This document shows positions 36,906-48,199 of a stretch of DNA of 64,000 nt, piece after piece. A program made the translations under genes and the position numbers. The notes under the pieces were generated by a model. That model did no database searches. It was not told the origin of the DNA and saw nothing but the letters and a program-made list of their open reading frames with translations. This stretch comes from Balaenoptera acutorostrata. Its lineage: Eukaryota > Chordata > Mammalia > Artiodactyla > Balaenopteridae. Each line of letters begins with the position of its first letter. Position 1 is the stretch's first letter. The stretch covers positions 25,875,268 to 25,939,267 of the forward strand of contig NC_080074.1 in assembly GCF_949987535.1 (NCBI RefSeq), in the 5' to 3' direction.

Positions 36906-37655
36906 CAACATAGGAATAGGGAGATGATGACAATTACTGTCATTGTCCTCACCTCATCTTCTTCCAAAAAAGATACAAAGTGGCTCACACAGCAAGTACC
37001 TTGTTGGGATGCATCCAGAGCTATGAATGAGGATTAGGCAAGTAGGAGAGCACTCTAATTCTTTCACTTTATATTTTGCTCTGATACTTCTAATCAAACC
37101 AAACCAAAAATAAATAAACAAAACTTAAAAGGCCTCAGAATATCCTTACTTCATTACCTAAAGAGTAGACTTACACATTTGTCTTCTTTCTCCCAGCCCA
37201 GATATAGATAGGGCCGTGAGGGACCATGAACCAGTTAGCCAGCAGAATAGTCTGTGTTAGCTGGGCTGAGTTGCTGGGGTTCAGAATAGCATTGGGGTAA
37301 CTGAAATGCCTAGGACAGTAGCCAGGAAGTTACAAAAATAGAAACAATGCTATTACTTCTAGAAGTGAAGCTGGGGCTTCCAAGTTGAAGGAAGTGCAAT
37401 ACTCATTCAACAAACATCTACTAGTTTCTACTCATTAATGGATTTTTGAACCAATATTGTTTCAAATAAAGGATGGAATAATTTGTTATACCTAAGTTAA
37501 CTGGGTTCAGGTATTATTCAAATAGAAAATAACCTAGATATTCTAGATACATGTCAACCAACTAGACTGAAAACAAGAAAATTTGCATGAGGTAAGATGC
37601 TAATAAATTTCTGCCATTATGTTTAAGTGCATTAGCGAAGGAGAGCCTGCAGGCT
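36906..37655. other. Unassigned intronic sequence
   Basis: No repeat or exon recognised apart from a possible L2-type scrap near 37400 (actcattcaacaaacatct). Confidence 0.45.
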
Positions 37656-37659
37656 GCAA

Positions 37660-38364
37660 TGTACTGAATGTTTGTGTCCCCACCCCCAAATTTTATGTTG
37701 AGACCCTAATCCCAATGTGATGGTATATGGAGGTGGAGCCTTTGGGAAGTAATTAGGTCATGAGAGTGGAGCCCTCATGAATGGGATTAGTGCTCTTAAA
37801 AGAAGAGGCCAGGGCTTCCCTGGTGGCGCAGTGGTTGAGAATCTGCCTGCTAATGCAGGGGACACAGGTTCGAGCCCTGGTCTGGGAAGATCCCACATGC
37901 CACGGAGCAGCTGGGCCCGTGAGCCACAGCTACTGAGCCTGCGCGTCTGGAGCCTGTGCCCCGCAACGGGAGGGGCCGCGATAGTGAAAGGCCCGCGCAC
38001 CGCGATGAAGAGCGGTCCCCGCACCGCGATGAAGAGTGGCCCCCACTTGCCGTAACCAGAGAAAGCCCTCGCACGAACTGAAGACCCAACACAGCCAAAA
38101 ATAAATAAATAAATAAATAAAGTAGCTATAAAAAAAAAAAAAAAAAAGAGGCCAGACAGCTAGCTAACTCTGTTCCTGCCATATGAGGACACAGTGAGAA
38201 GTCTGCAGTCTACAACCTGGAAGAACGCTTTTACCAGTACCTGACCATGCTGACACCCTGATCTCAGACTTCTAGCCTCCAAAACTGTGAGCAATAAATT
38301 TCTGTTATTTATCACCCCCCCAGTCTATGGTACTTTGTTCTAGCAGCCCAAACGGACCACGACA
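37660..38364 (+). mobile_element. MaLR-type (MLT1/MST-like) LTR, split by a SINE
   Basis: Left part tgtactgaatgtttgtgtcc, gatggtatatggaggtgga and tgaatgggattagtgctctt; right part gtgagcaataaatttctg (polyadenylation signal), ccagtctatggtactttgtt and agcccaaacggacc. This order is typical of MaLR solo LTRs from the endogenous retrovirus-like ERVL-MaLR group. No internal coding region is present. A CHR SINE interrupts it at 37813-38146. Confidence 0.82.
37813..38146 (+). mobile_element. CHR-type SINE with internal 24-bp duplication
   Basis: Full copy beginning gggcttccctggtggcgcag. The 24-bp unit cgcaccgcgatgaagag plus cggtccc occurs twice in tandem (37996-38019, 38020-38043). The taaa tail is followed by gtagctat and an A run before the right TSD (agaggccag, 38147-38155; left copy 37804-37812). 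Confidence 0.92.
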
Positions 38365-38612
38365 CTGGCCTTTTGTTTCCTCAACTATCTTTGTAAGCCA
38401 AGCCTTATAGGATTATTTCAGGGTAGAGTCCTGAGCAAAAGGACAGATACAAGCTTAGAGGCCCCCGAAACATGGCCCAGACTAAGCCATATTTGATTTG
38501 TCTCATGACCTATGAGACAACCTGAATGGCTCTGGTCAACCAAACTAAATTACCAGAGTTCTCAAGAGCCTTATAAAGCATTCATGAGTATGCATTTAAA
38601 AGCAATAGTTTT

Positions 38613-38730
38613 GAGACTTCCCTGGTGGTCCAGTGGTTAAGACTCCACGCTTCCACTGCAGGGGGCATGGTTTCGATCCCTGGTCGGGGAAATAAGATCG
38701 TGCATGCCACATGGCCAAAAAAAAAAAAAG
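38613..38730 (+). mobile_element. Short-form tRNA-derived SINE
   Basis: gagacttccctggtggtcca, B box tttcgatccctgg, then catgccacatggcc and an A13 tail, into which the next SINE is inserted. Confidence 0.88.
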
Positions 38731-38734
38731 CAGG

Positions 38735-39048
38735 GCTTCCCTGGTGGCGCAGTGGTTGAGAGTCTACCTGCTAATGCAGGGGACACGGGTTCGAGCCCTG
38801 GTCTGGGAGGATCCCGCATGCTGCGGAGCAACTGAGCCTGTGAGCCACAACTGCTGAGCCTGCGCATCTGGAGCCTGTGCTCTGCAACGGGAGAGGCCGC
38901 GATAGTGAGAGGCCCGCACACTGCAATGAGGAGTGGCCCCCACTTGCCGCAACTAGAGAAAGCCCTCACAGAAACGAAGAACCAACATAGCCAAGAATAA
39001 ATAAATAAATAAATAAATTTAAAATATGGAACTCACCATCTTCTCAAT
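38735..39048 (+). mobile_element. CHR-type SINE inserted in another SINE's tail, with transduction
   Basis: Starts gggcttccctggtggcgcag; the taaa-repeat tail ends at about 39018. About 30 bp of other sequence (aaatatggaactcaccatct to tctcaatt) and a second A run follow before the right TSD. TSD: an A run plus gcag on both sides (left ending 38734, right ending 39067). Confidence 0.88.
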
Positions 39049-39157
39049 TAAAAAAAAAAAAAAAGCAGTGTTTTTTTTTTTTTTTTTTAAAGTAAATCCT
39101 CTGAATGTAAACTTTCAAAGAGTTAGCAACACTTTCTTAGGCTGAAGAGAAAATTCT

Positions 39158-39670
39158 GGAAGTTTTTATTATACACTCTGGGTGTATGCAAATACACTGT
39201 CCAGGGTGACAGCCACTGTGAGTGTGTATCTTGCATCTGCTTCTCACCCAATAGCAGCAATCCCATCATCATCTCCTGTGCCCGGGACAAGCTGGTCAAG
39301 GTATGGAACCTGGAATACTGCAAACTGAAGTCCAACCATATCAGCGCCCCCGGCCACCTGAACGCTGTGACTGTCTCTCCAGATGGATCCCTCTGTGCTT
39401 CTGAAGGCAACGGTGGCCAGGCCATGCTGTGGCACCTCAATAAAAGCAAGCACCATTATATGCCAGATGGTGGGGACATCATCAATTCCCTGTGCTTCAG
39501 CCTCAACCACTGCTGGCTCTGTGCCACCATGGGCCCCAACACCCAGCTCTGGGACTTGGAGGGCAAGGTCATCGTAAATGAACTGAAGCAAGAAGTTATC
39601 AGTACCAGCAGCAAAGCAGAGCCACCCCAGTACACCTCTCTGACCTGGTCTGCTGATGGCAAAAGTCTTA
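39158..39670 (+). pseudogene. RACK1: RACK1 partial processed pseudogene (5' segment of a chimera)
   Basis: Intronless homology to the middle of RACK1 (ribosome-associated WD40 beta-propeller scaffold, formerly GNB2L1). From about 39170 the frame reads LGVCKYTVQ, later [36 protein letters not shown], then [20 protein letters not shown] and [17 protein letters not shown], about residues 130-240 of the 317-residue protein plus a poorly matching start. There are no stops or indels in this frame over about 165 codons, but many replacements at conserved positions. Both ends of the CDS are missing, so no full propeller could form. Homology stops at about 39670, where GOT2 begins. The exact 5' boundary is uncertain by about 15 bp. 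Confidence 0.93.
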
Positions 39671-40247
39671 AAATACAACTGTTCTCTACAATCTTCTGCC
39701 AGCCTACCAAGGCTTGGACAGGGGTGATGGTAACATGGATGTCTGGGCTGTGCACCATTTCATTCAAGAGGGCGTTAATGTTTGTCTCTGCTGATCCTAT
39801 GCCAAGAACATGGGCTTACATGGTGAGCATGTGGGAGCTTTCACTGTGGTCCTACAAAGATGCTGATAAAGCCAAAAGAGTGGAGTCACATTTGAAGATC
39901 TTGATCCATCCCTTGTATTCTCAATGGAGCCCTGACTGCCTTAACCATCGTGACCAGCCTGTATTTGCAAAAACAACGGTTGCAAGAAGTGAAAGGCATG
40001 GCCGACTGTGTCATTAGATTCGGATTCAGCTTGTCTCCAGCCTCAAGAAAGAGGGCTTCTCCCACAATGGGCAGCACATCGCTGACCAAATTGGCATGTT
40101 TTATTTCACAGGGTTAATGCCTGAACAGGTGGAGTGGCTGACCAAGGAATTCTCCATCTACATGACAAAGGTCAGCCACATCTTTGTGGCAGGGGACACA
40201 GACAACTGGGCTACCTTGCTCATGACATCCACCAGGTCACCAAGTGA
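39671..40247 (+). pseudogene. GOT2: GOT2 3' processed pseudogene (mitochondrial aspartate aminotransferase)
   Basis: Intronless homology to the C-terminal part of mitochondrial aspartate aminotransferase. Recognisable pieces across frames: [64 protein letters not shown], and a natural-position stop after HQVTK (tga at 40245-40247). It is dead: an internal TGA shortly before YAKNMG (about 39793), a 1-base insertion before the KDAD block, and a small deletion after LYS. It joins RACK1 homology directly at about 39670. The 216-codon open frame from 39367 to 40017 crosses this junction but leaves the GOT2 frame, so it is not a fusion protein of two true domains. Confidence 0.93.
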
Positions 40248-40833
40248 GTTCCCTGATGAGAGGGAACAGAGACAACCTTCCTGTCTTCAGCCTCTGCAGT
40301 TGTGAGAGTCACACGGAGGATGAGGGAGGGTGAATCATTTTTTTCAACCACAGTGCTTAACACTCAGCAATGTGTTTCTCAGAAAAGAACATGTAGTGAA
40401 ATGGGGCAGAAACATCCGTGGCTGGTGTCTGGAACTTTGTGGCTCTAAACTAAATCTTCCCCATCCTTATATTTCCAGCTTTTCTGTAAGAATTTACATG
40501 TGCAAGGAAGTCAGAGCCCCCCAAAACCTGCCAATCACTCCATTGTAACGTTTCAGAAGCTTTAACTGAAGCGTCCTGCAGTGTCGGGGGTTCCTCTGTG
40601 GATCCAGCATGTGAAATAGCCCCTGTCCGAGGCTTCGTGAGAAGACCTAGCTCTGACATTAACGGTCAGCCTGTTTGTTCTCCAGTGGTTGAGGAGCCTT
40701 GTCAACAGACCATATTACAGAAATCGTGTTCTGTGAAAACCAGCAAGTCCGCTGCCACTGCAACAAGAAAAAGAAAAGATGCCGTCTCCTGTCTTATATA
40801 AGTGAAAAGAAAGAAGGCTCTCCTTTTTAATAC
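40248..40833 (+). pseudogene. GOT2: Presumed GOT2 3' UTR of the retrocopy
   Basis: Sequence continues without repeat signature from the GOT2 stop (gttccctgatgagagg onward) to the SINE insertion at 40834. I infer it is the copied 3' UTR, because a processed copy starting at the mRNA 3' end must include it. The distal end and tail are not certain: the A22 tract at 42090-42111 is a candidate, but no AATAAA lies just upstream. Confidence 0.6.
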
Positions 40834-40847
40834 TTGCAGGCATTTTT

Positions 40848-41140
40848 TTCTTATTAATTAATTAATTTATTTATTTTTGGCTGTGTTGGGTCCTCGTTTC
40901 TGTGCGAGGGCTTTCTCTAGTTGCGGCAAGGGGGGCCACTCTTCATCACGGTGCGCGGGCCTCTCACTGTCGTGGCCTCTCTTGTTGTGCAGCACAGGCT
41001 CCAGACGCACAGGCTCAGCAGTTGTGGGTCACGGGCCCAGTTGCTCCGCAGCATGTGGGATCTTCCCAGACCAGGGCTCGAACCCGTGTCCCCTGCATTG
41101 GCAGGCAGATTCTCAACCACTGCGCCACCAGGGAAGCCCT
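40848..41140 (-). mobile_element. CHR-type tRNA-derived SINE
   Basis: Minus-strand copy: ggctgtgttgggtcctcg, gggctcgaacccg, head ccaccagggaagcc. 14-bp TSD ttgcaggcattttt at 40834-40847 and 41141-41154. Inserted after the pseudogene formed if the flanks are indeed 3' UTR. Open frames at 40877-41248 are SINE-derived. Confidence 0.95.
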
Positions 41141-41154
41141 TTGCAGGCATTTTT

Positions 41155-42554
41155 AATGTTCCTCTCTTTTCCCTTATCACTGCTGTTCCTTTCCTTAGAA
41201 AGATCTAGAACTAGCCTAGATTTTCATCCTGTTCTACTACTTGATTGACCATCAACCCCATCCTATCAGGATTTACTTACTTGAAGAATGAAGAACATCA
41301 TTTCCTGCTCATCCCATACCCTCACCTCTCTCAGCAGGAGTAGTGGAGAGTAGGTAACTGCACTTTATTTCAGCAACCTCTTCAGTGATTATCTCCTGTC
41401 GGGATGTTACCTCTGGCCAGTCGGACCTCATACTTTCATTCAACGTGGTTTTGCAGTCACTCATTTCATATCATGAGTAGGCCAATGCAGTGTTGTACCA
41501 GAAAAGAGAATTCTCTGGGCTTTGGTGTTCATCTTTGTGTGCTGCCAGCTAGGCTTAGGCTTTACCCTTTGGAAAGGTAACCTTCATCTGCTCTAATCAT
41601 GTAGACTTATTGCAGCTTGGTTTCTCTGTTACACTAAAGTTACTGTAGACCCTGCCCCCCACCACCCAAATAGATAACTATCAACCTAAAAAGAGGATCT
41701 GGATAACCAAGTAAAGGGGATTGTATAGTAAGTGTTTTCCCATTTCAAAAGGATGTTAGAATGAGAAGTCTCTATCCTAGAAGACCCTATGGGATGGAAA
41801 CCTCATTTCCTTACTCATCTCAGGCGCCTTTGAAATTGGAAGCCATTTCTTCTTAAAATAATACTCATCTTGTGACATCCTACTCCCCAGCTTTCATACT
41901 GATTTCAGCTTCTGCAGCAATGGTGGTAGCCCCCAGTGCTGTAACTATAGCATGTACCAAAACCAGACAAGACCAAGTCACACGTGGAGCTAGGGCCAGG
42001 TAAGGGGTGAGAAACAGGTAAGTGGCCAAGGCCATGATGGCTTGCAGGGATCTGGTTCCAGAAGAATTCCTGCTGTCTCTACTCTCTTTAAAAAAAAAAA
42101 AAAAAAAAAAAGCCATAGGCAATTGGACCAACAGAGGCTTATGACTGGAAATGTGAATGGTTCTGGTTTCAGATTTTTCCCATCCCTAAGCTTAGGTGCA
42201 TTTTATTTTCATGTATATTTTTTTCTGGATTATAAAGAGTTGGTATTAAATTTGGACATAGTTGCCTGTTTTGAATGTGATATTCTTATCCCTATGATTG
42301 CTTAGCTGAGCAAATTGCACATTAAAAGCATAGTCTTTTGCTTTATTAAGAGCATGGTCATAAGGTCAATTGTCCTCCCACATTTGTGTATCTGTGAACA
42401 CCATTCATTATACATATGCAGCTGTAAATAACCAGATTCATAAATTGTGCCTGCAGAACAGAAGGTAGCCTCTTAAGAGAGTATTCTTTTACTAGTCAGC
42501 TTGTCATAGGTATGTGTGTATAAATCTGACTTTCTTTAGCACAGTTTTTCTTTA
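41155..42554. other. Unassigned, possibly distal retrocopy 3' UTR; contains an A22 tract
   Basis: Unique sequence. The A tract at 42090-42111 may be the poly(A) tail of the chimeric retrocopy, but I found no target-site duplication pairing its right flank (gccataggcaattgg) with the sequence before 39158. Confidence 0.4.
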
Positions 42555-42740
42555 TATCAGTCATTCTCAAAGTGTGGTCTCTGCACCAGCAGCATCAGGA
42601 TTACCTGAGAACTTGTTATAATTGCAAATATGTATCCAGTCCTACTGAATCAGAACTTCTAAAAATGGGGCTCAGGAATCTGTGTTTAACAAGCCCTCAG
42701 GTGATTCCAGTGCTTGCTAAAGTTTGAGAGCTGTTGCTTT
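42555..42740 (+). mobile_element. MER5A-like hAT-Charlie transposon fossil
   Basis: cagtcattctcaaagtgtgg, gcagcatcaggattacctga, gaatcagaacttctaaaaat and gtttgagagctgttgc follow the MER5A order. Confidence 0.83.
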
Positions 42741-43094
42741 ATAGACTATGCCAAATCCCCTGCAGCCAATGTTGTGAGGATGAGTAATTAGTTAATGAAA
42801 TCTGGTTTTATGGGCTAGAATTTTTGAGGGCTGATGATGGAGAACTAGGGAAGTTAATGGAAATGATACTTAGTCTGTTTCTTAAGCTATATAGGATTTT
42901 AGGGCCATTTTCCTTCTTTGGAAGAGGGGGGTAGGAAAAGGCATGAAGTGGGGTACCAGTTCGCAGCCTCATTTACCTTTAAACACTCCTCCTGTGTCTT
43001 TTAAAGTAGTACCACCTTTTCCATGTTTCCCCTTCTTCCCAATCCATTCCATTTAGCCTTCACCAGTTCAATTTTTCCTTATCTGTTCATGTCA

Positions 43095-43310
43095 CTGGAA
43101 GGCAGAACAGCACAGTGTTTAAGACCCTAGCATTGGAGTCAAATAGACCTGGATTTGACTCACCACAGCATTTACTAAATTAATGTCTCACTGAACCTCA
43201 GTTCCCTAAGAAAATGAGAACAATGTCTACCTTATATAGTTATTGTGAGGCTTAAAAATATGATAGCCAGTGCCTGGCATATGGTAGCCTCTATCTACAT
43301 TGCTGTTGTT
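43095..43310 (+). repeat. MIR SINE
   Basis: agcacagtgtttaagaccct, gacctggatttgactcac, gaacctcagttccctaag and ccagtgcctggcatatgg: near full-length MIR. Confidence 0.8.
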
Positions 43311-44264
43311 ATCTTGTATTATCTCAGGCTTTTCTACCACATTTCTCACAGACACTTTCTCCCCAGTAGCGACAGGAATAAATCATAGTGTATGTGCTTT
43401 TTGACATGTTTACAAGGCTAGAGGTTTTGTGTCAAGGAAAACTATACTTTGATTCCAGCCTGCTGGGATCCCAGAAATTATGTGAAGAGGAGATCTTAAG
43501 CTTTTTCTCCTTGCAGCTGGGGAGAACTGATGTAGTTCTCTTTTTCCCAGCAGCTGGTGATTTTACAGCTGTTGGATGATGGATGGTAATAAGAAGGAAC
43601 ATGGAACGTTTCATTGTTTTACTAAAATATCATTCATTGGATAACAAGAGGCCATAGAATGCCGTGGAGAATTGTTTAAATGCCTTGAGTTACACTAAGG
43701 TTAAGGTGGATTTTTCTTTTGTAACCAGAAATGCATTATAAAAGAGTGTCAACATTTTGACTAATGTGTTCTAAATCTAAAAGAAAACATCGAAACCTAT
43801 GGAACCATAATGTGGGGTTTGAGGAAAATATTACTTAGCTACCTAGCTGTGTAAGGCAAGTTTCAGAATCATTAATATAGTTTCATTACAAAAATTTTTC
43901 TAATCTGAATCTGAATACATTTATTCATGTATTTATATTTGCACATCTTATATGTCAGGTTTTATAAATTCAGGACAGATTTAAGACCATAGTTTTCTTT
44001 TTAAAAATTCTTTATTATACTGTGAATAAGCCAAATATATAATAATAATTAGAAAGCTCTTGGCTCTTCAAGGTATTAAGGAAAAGAGCAGAGGGTTTAA
44101 AAACAATCAATAAAGTTATTAAATGAGAATATTAAATCAGAACTTTAAAATATTTTCATATAGCAAACATGCATGTATATTTGGAAATGAACATCTATAA
44201 ATTAGTGTCAGGTCTTCTCAGCAGAGAAAAAATAATTATCATGGATTATAAATACTGCTGATAA
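43311..44264. other. Unassigned intronic sequence
   Basis: No recognised repeat, exon or RNA gene. Confidence 0.5.
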
Positions 44265-44465
44265 TAGTTACAACTTATTAAATGCTTATGGTGTGCCAGG
44301 TCTTGTGCTGTCATGTTACAAATGTTATTGAATTTAATCTTCACAACAACTGCATGAAGTATCATCATCACTTTCTTTCATAGATGAGGAACTGAGGCCT
44401 GAGGCTTGGGAATGCTAACTGATTTCCCAAAAGTTAATAAAAAGTAGAGCTCAGGTTAAATTCAC
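44265..44465 (+). repeat. MIR SINE fragment
   Basis: cttatggtgtgccaggtctt, atagatgaggaactgaggcc and agtagagctcagg match the MIR core and 3' half. Confidence 0.72.
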
Positions 44466-44650
44466 CACCCATTCTCTTTTTGTTGTTGTTGTTGTATTGC
44501 TAAAAACTTAATCTGTACTTAATCTATACTTGATATTATGCCAAGAACAGAGTAAAAAAGAGGGGAGAAAGCACAGGAGGGCAAGTGAGGTAGGGGTGGG
44601 CTCAAGCGATTGATTATCGTCATGGATCATGGAATCTAAACTGAGCAAAG

Positions 44651-44740
44651 GGAATTCCCTGGTGGTCCAGTGGTTAGCTTTCACTGCCGAGGGCATGGGT
44701 CTGTGCGGCCCAGCCAAAAAATAAATAAATAAATAAAAAA
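44651..44740 (+). mobile_element. Internally deleted short-form SINE
   Basis: ggaattccctggtggtccag, then gagggcatgggtctgtgcgg: the B-box-containing middle is deleted. Tail of taaa repeats. 14-bp perfect TSD taaactgagcaaag at 44637-44650 and 44741-44754, so the deletion was in the inserted copy or occurred later inside it. Confidence 0.9.
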
Positions 44741-44814
44741 TAAACTGAGCAAAGAGGGAAGTGAGGACACGAGAGAGCAAACACTATTCCCACAACCAAA
44801 GTTTCCTTGTTTTA

Positions 44815-45000
44815 TATTTTATAAAGCCCTTTCCCATTCATTATTTCACTTGATCCTTACTACAATCCTAGAAGATAAGCATTTTTGTTTCTATTCTGCA
44901 GATAAGGGGAACTGAGGTACAGAGAGATTAATTTACCTGCTTGTAGTCACAGTGATAGAGAGCAAGTTCTCACATTCAGAGTTCTTACTACCATACCCTA
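44815..45000 (+). repeat. MIR SINE fragment
   Basis: attatttcacttgatcctta, gataaggggaactgaggta and cagagagattaatttacctg are MIR core-like. Confidence 0.65.
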
Positions 45001-46638
45001 CCTCCACCACCAATATGGTACCAAGAAAAAAACTCTCATTAAAAAGACTATTTTTATAGGAATAGGTAATCTATCCAAGTCATCTAATTTCTGTTGAACC
45101 AGAAATTATCATTGATTCTCTCTTCTCTTCTATTCATTACTGAAATGGCCCAAAGGGAAGAAAGAAAGAGTAAAAGCAATAAGTTTGGAAAATCTACAAA
45201 GAAAATCATTCAGAAGGGACTATCTTTTGGGGGGTATGAATCATCTTTGATCAGTATCTTTGGTTTTATTAGGAAGAGGGATTTCTGGATCTACTATTCT
45301 TTACTTCCATCTCTAGCCATAAATCATTTTCACTGCTAATGAAAGGCAGCAGCAATCCCAAGCAGTTCACTTGTCACATTAGACCAGGAGGAATGGGTAA
45401 TCCTATCACCAAGGGGCGTGCAATGTTGTATTCCTAATATTAACAAAATAGAAACTGTCAGCTTGATACAGTTAGTGTGAGACTATTCTCAATTCATTTC
45501 AAGGTCTTAGAGTTCTACTTTCAATATTCCTATGTTAGTATAGTATAACTTTGCCAGTAGTCCCTTGGCAGTGAATAACTACATAGAAGGTGTACAGAGT
45601 GTTCTTTATATTTCATTTACTACCTTGTGTTTCCTAGGAGCAGGGCAAGTCAGTAAAACATGTTCATGGCTGCAAATCGTTAGTGTTTTGACTATAAGAC
45701 TGCAAATGAATCTAGCCTTATTTTCCCTCTAAACAGTAAGACACACTCTCTTTTAATGGCAAAAGTTGCCTGAGATTACTCTTTTTATTTGCTGATTAGG
45801 AAACCAGAAGACTTTAAACCTAGAGGCGTTACAAAATAATTTTTGCACTCAGGAAAGGAATTCCCTGTGGGGTTCCTTGCAAGGGTTCCCCCAGAACATT
45901 TAAGTATTTGTTTATAGGCTTTTGACTACTTCACAGAGAGGTTGAAGGATAAAAATACCAGAAAGCTAAAATGTTAGTGTGAGAGCTGACATCTCTGAAA
46001 GTAAAATATAAGCCAATAGGAAAGTAAGGTTGATTCTCCAAATAGTATAATATTTGTACATTCAACTTTTCATGAACATACTTTACAGAAAGTGAATCAC
46101 GTGTATTTTTAGGTCAAAATTTGGGCACTGTAAGGATACAAAAATGAGTTTCTTTAACAGGTTTAAGCTGCTAGTTCTATAAATTGGGAAACAGCAACTT
46201 AAATTTGACATTTTTCCTACTGTAAAATACTCCTCAGATATTCAAGGCATATCTCACTTTGCAGATTTTCTTATGAATATTTCCTTTTCAGACCAGTAGC
46301 ATTTGGGGGTCCATCCTGTGGATAGCTGGGAGCCTAGAGTCAGATCTCTGGATCTGGAAAGCCTAGTCTCCCTGTTTAATTGCTACGATAATGGAGTGAG
46401 TGGAGGGTGAAGCTGCATGGAAAGAGAAAAGCTGAGGTTACAGATATCTGACTTCTGGTTCACAACCCCAGGTCTCATATCTCTGTGGTATTTCATTTGT
46501 GTCTTGCCAATTTTGTAAGAGCTGGAAATGTACTTCAATTTGTCTTTAAACAATTACATTCAGTAGAAGATAAGTTGTAATTTAAGTCCTGTTCCCTCTT
46601 ATGAGGGGAATATTAGTTACCAGACACATAAGGTTAAA
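45001..46638. other. Unassigned intronic sequence
   Basis: Unique sequence. The 81-codon open frame at 45094-45339 has no recognisable family. Nothing else seen. Confidence 0.5.

Positions 46639-46639
<1 letters not shown>

Positions 46640-46671
<32 letters not shown>
46640..46671 (+). repeat. (AC)n microsatellite
   Basis: About 16 uninterrupted AC dinucleotides, followed by agacaagtatatagatata. Likely length-polymorphic. Confidence 0.97.
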
Positions 46672-46675
<4 letters not shown>

Positions 46676-47559
46676 AGTATATAGATATATATAATAATTA
46701 TTCCACAAGATGGAGAAACCTCACGGCCATTTCAAATAGTGAGGAAGACAAGGTCTCTTAATCTTGGCATTCAAAACCTTAAAACTATAATTGGAGCTAG
46801 AGTCATCTTAGCAATGTAAATATTTAATGGAATAAAATAGTACATGTGTGGGGATACAGAAGTAGTATGGTATTTGTTAATTCTTAATGAGATTTTTTTA
46901 ATCATATGGAATTCTGATACTTTTTTAACTCTCTCGAGCTCTTTAGATAGAAAAAGCAGAGAAAATTATGGTTTCAGAAACGACAATATATTGTATATGG
47001 AAATGGAAAAATGATTACTTTTTCCTACTATTAAATATGTTATATATACAAACAATTAGGAAATTTGTAAAAGTAAACACTGATCAAGTGTCTTTGTCCT
47101 TCAATTTTGGCATCTCTAAGGGCACCAGTACCAGGCATGTAACTTAGCTGGCTCAGTCAGCTCTCAGAATTCCTGAAGGGCAATGGTTTCATTGTTTCCC
47201 AGATAAGCCCCTAGTAGGCATTAAAATTAAAGGAAACATGGAATTGTAGTATTTCCATATGCTGAATAGAGGCTAAAGATCATAACTGTAGTATATTTAT
47301 CTTCTAATTCTCATTTGTAATTTAATTCAATTCTCATAGGTAATAAAAAGGGAATTACACTTTGGCACCTAACTTCACTAACATGCGAAGCAAAGAATTA
47401 CAGCCTATTTTGTCAAACAAGTAGGTTATTAGTGGCCTTGACACAAAGCCCCAATCATTCCTCAGACCTCCAAGAGTCCACTGTACTTATCATGATTAAA
47501 ATATTTACTTCACTGTATTATTTGCTTACATATCCAGCTTTCCCTACCTGCTAAACTAT
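46672..47559. other. Unassigned intronic sequence
   Basis: AT-rich; nothing recognised. Confidence 0.5.
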
Positions 47560-47569
47560 CTGAATTTTT

Positions 47570-47869
47570 TTTTTTTAATTTTTTTATTTTATTATTTATT
47601 TATTTTTGGCTGTGTTGGGTCTTCGTTTCTGTGCGAGGGCTTTGTCTAGTTGTGGCAAGTGGGGGCCACTCTTCATCGCGGTGCGCGTGCCTCTCACTAT
47701 CGCGGCCTCTCCTGTTGCGGAGCACAGGCTCCAGACGCGCAGGCTCAGTAATTGTGGCTCATGGGCCCAGTTGCTCCGCGGCATGTGGGATCTTCCCAGA
47801 CCAGGGCTCGAACCCGTGTCCCCTGCACCGGCAGGCAGACTCTCAACCACTGCGCCACCAGGGAAGCCC
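47570..47869 (-). mobile_element. CHR-type tRNA-derived SINE
   Basis: Minus-strand full copy with T-rich inverse tail, ggctgtgttgggtcttcg, gggctcgaacccg and head ccaccagggaagcc. TSD ctgaattttt at 47560-47569 and 47870-47879. Confidence 0.95.
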
Positions 47870-48019
47870 CTGAATTTTTAATGGCAGATACTGGGATAGT
47901 CACAATGTCTAACATATAGTGGGTTCAAAAAATCCCCAGTCAATATATGAATGAATTAATCAATGGCATTGAAAAAATAAGAGATCCATTTCAGATAATA
48001 ATGTTAAAAATATCAATAA

Positions 48020-48190
48020 TAATGACTGTTCTTGATTGTGTCACACATCTACATACATTTTCTCTTTTAATCCTCAAATACATGGAGCCAGTGCTATTAT
48101 CCTTATTTTATAGGTAGGAAACTATGTCTTGTTATTAAGGAATTTACCCAAGATTGCTGAGAGCAGGGATTGGAAACCCCATGTATCTAA
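48020..48190 (+). repeat. MIR-like fragment
   Basis: tctcttttaatcctcaaata, ccttattttataggtaggaa and gagcagggattggaaacc resemble MIR core. Confidence 0.6.
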
Positions 48191-48199
48191 TTCCAAAAT

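Noticed and set aside
39367..40017. 216-codon open frame that looks like a novel WD40 fusion protein
   Set aside because: It runs from the RACK1 fragment across the junction into GOT2 sequence read mostly in the wrong frame. It lacks both RACK1 ends and the GOT2 active-site region, so it is a chance extension in a retropseudogene.
46640..46671. AC repeat as a Z-DNA regulatory element
   Set aside because: An ordinary microsatellite; nothing in the surroundings supports a regulatory role.
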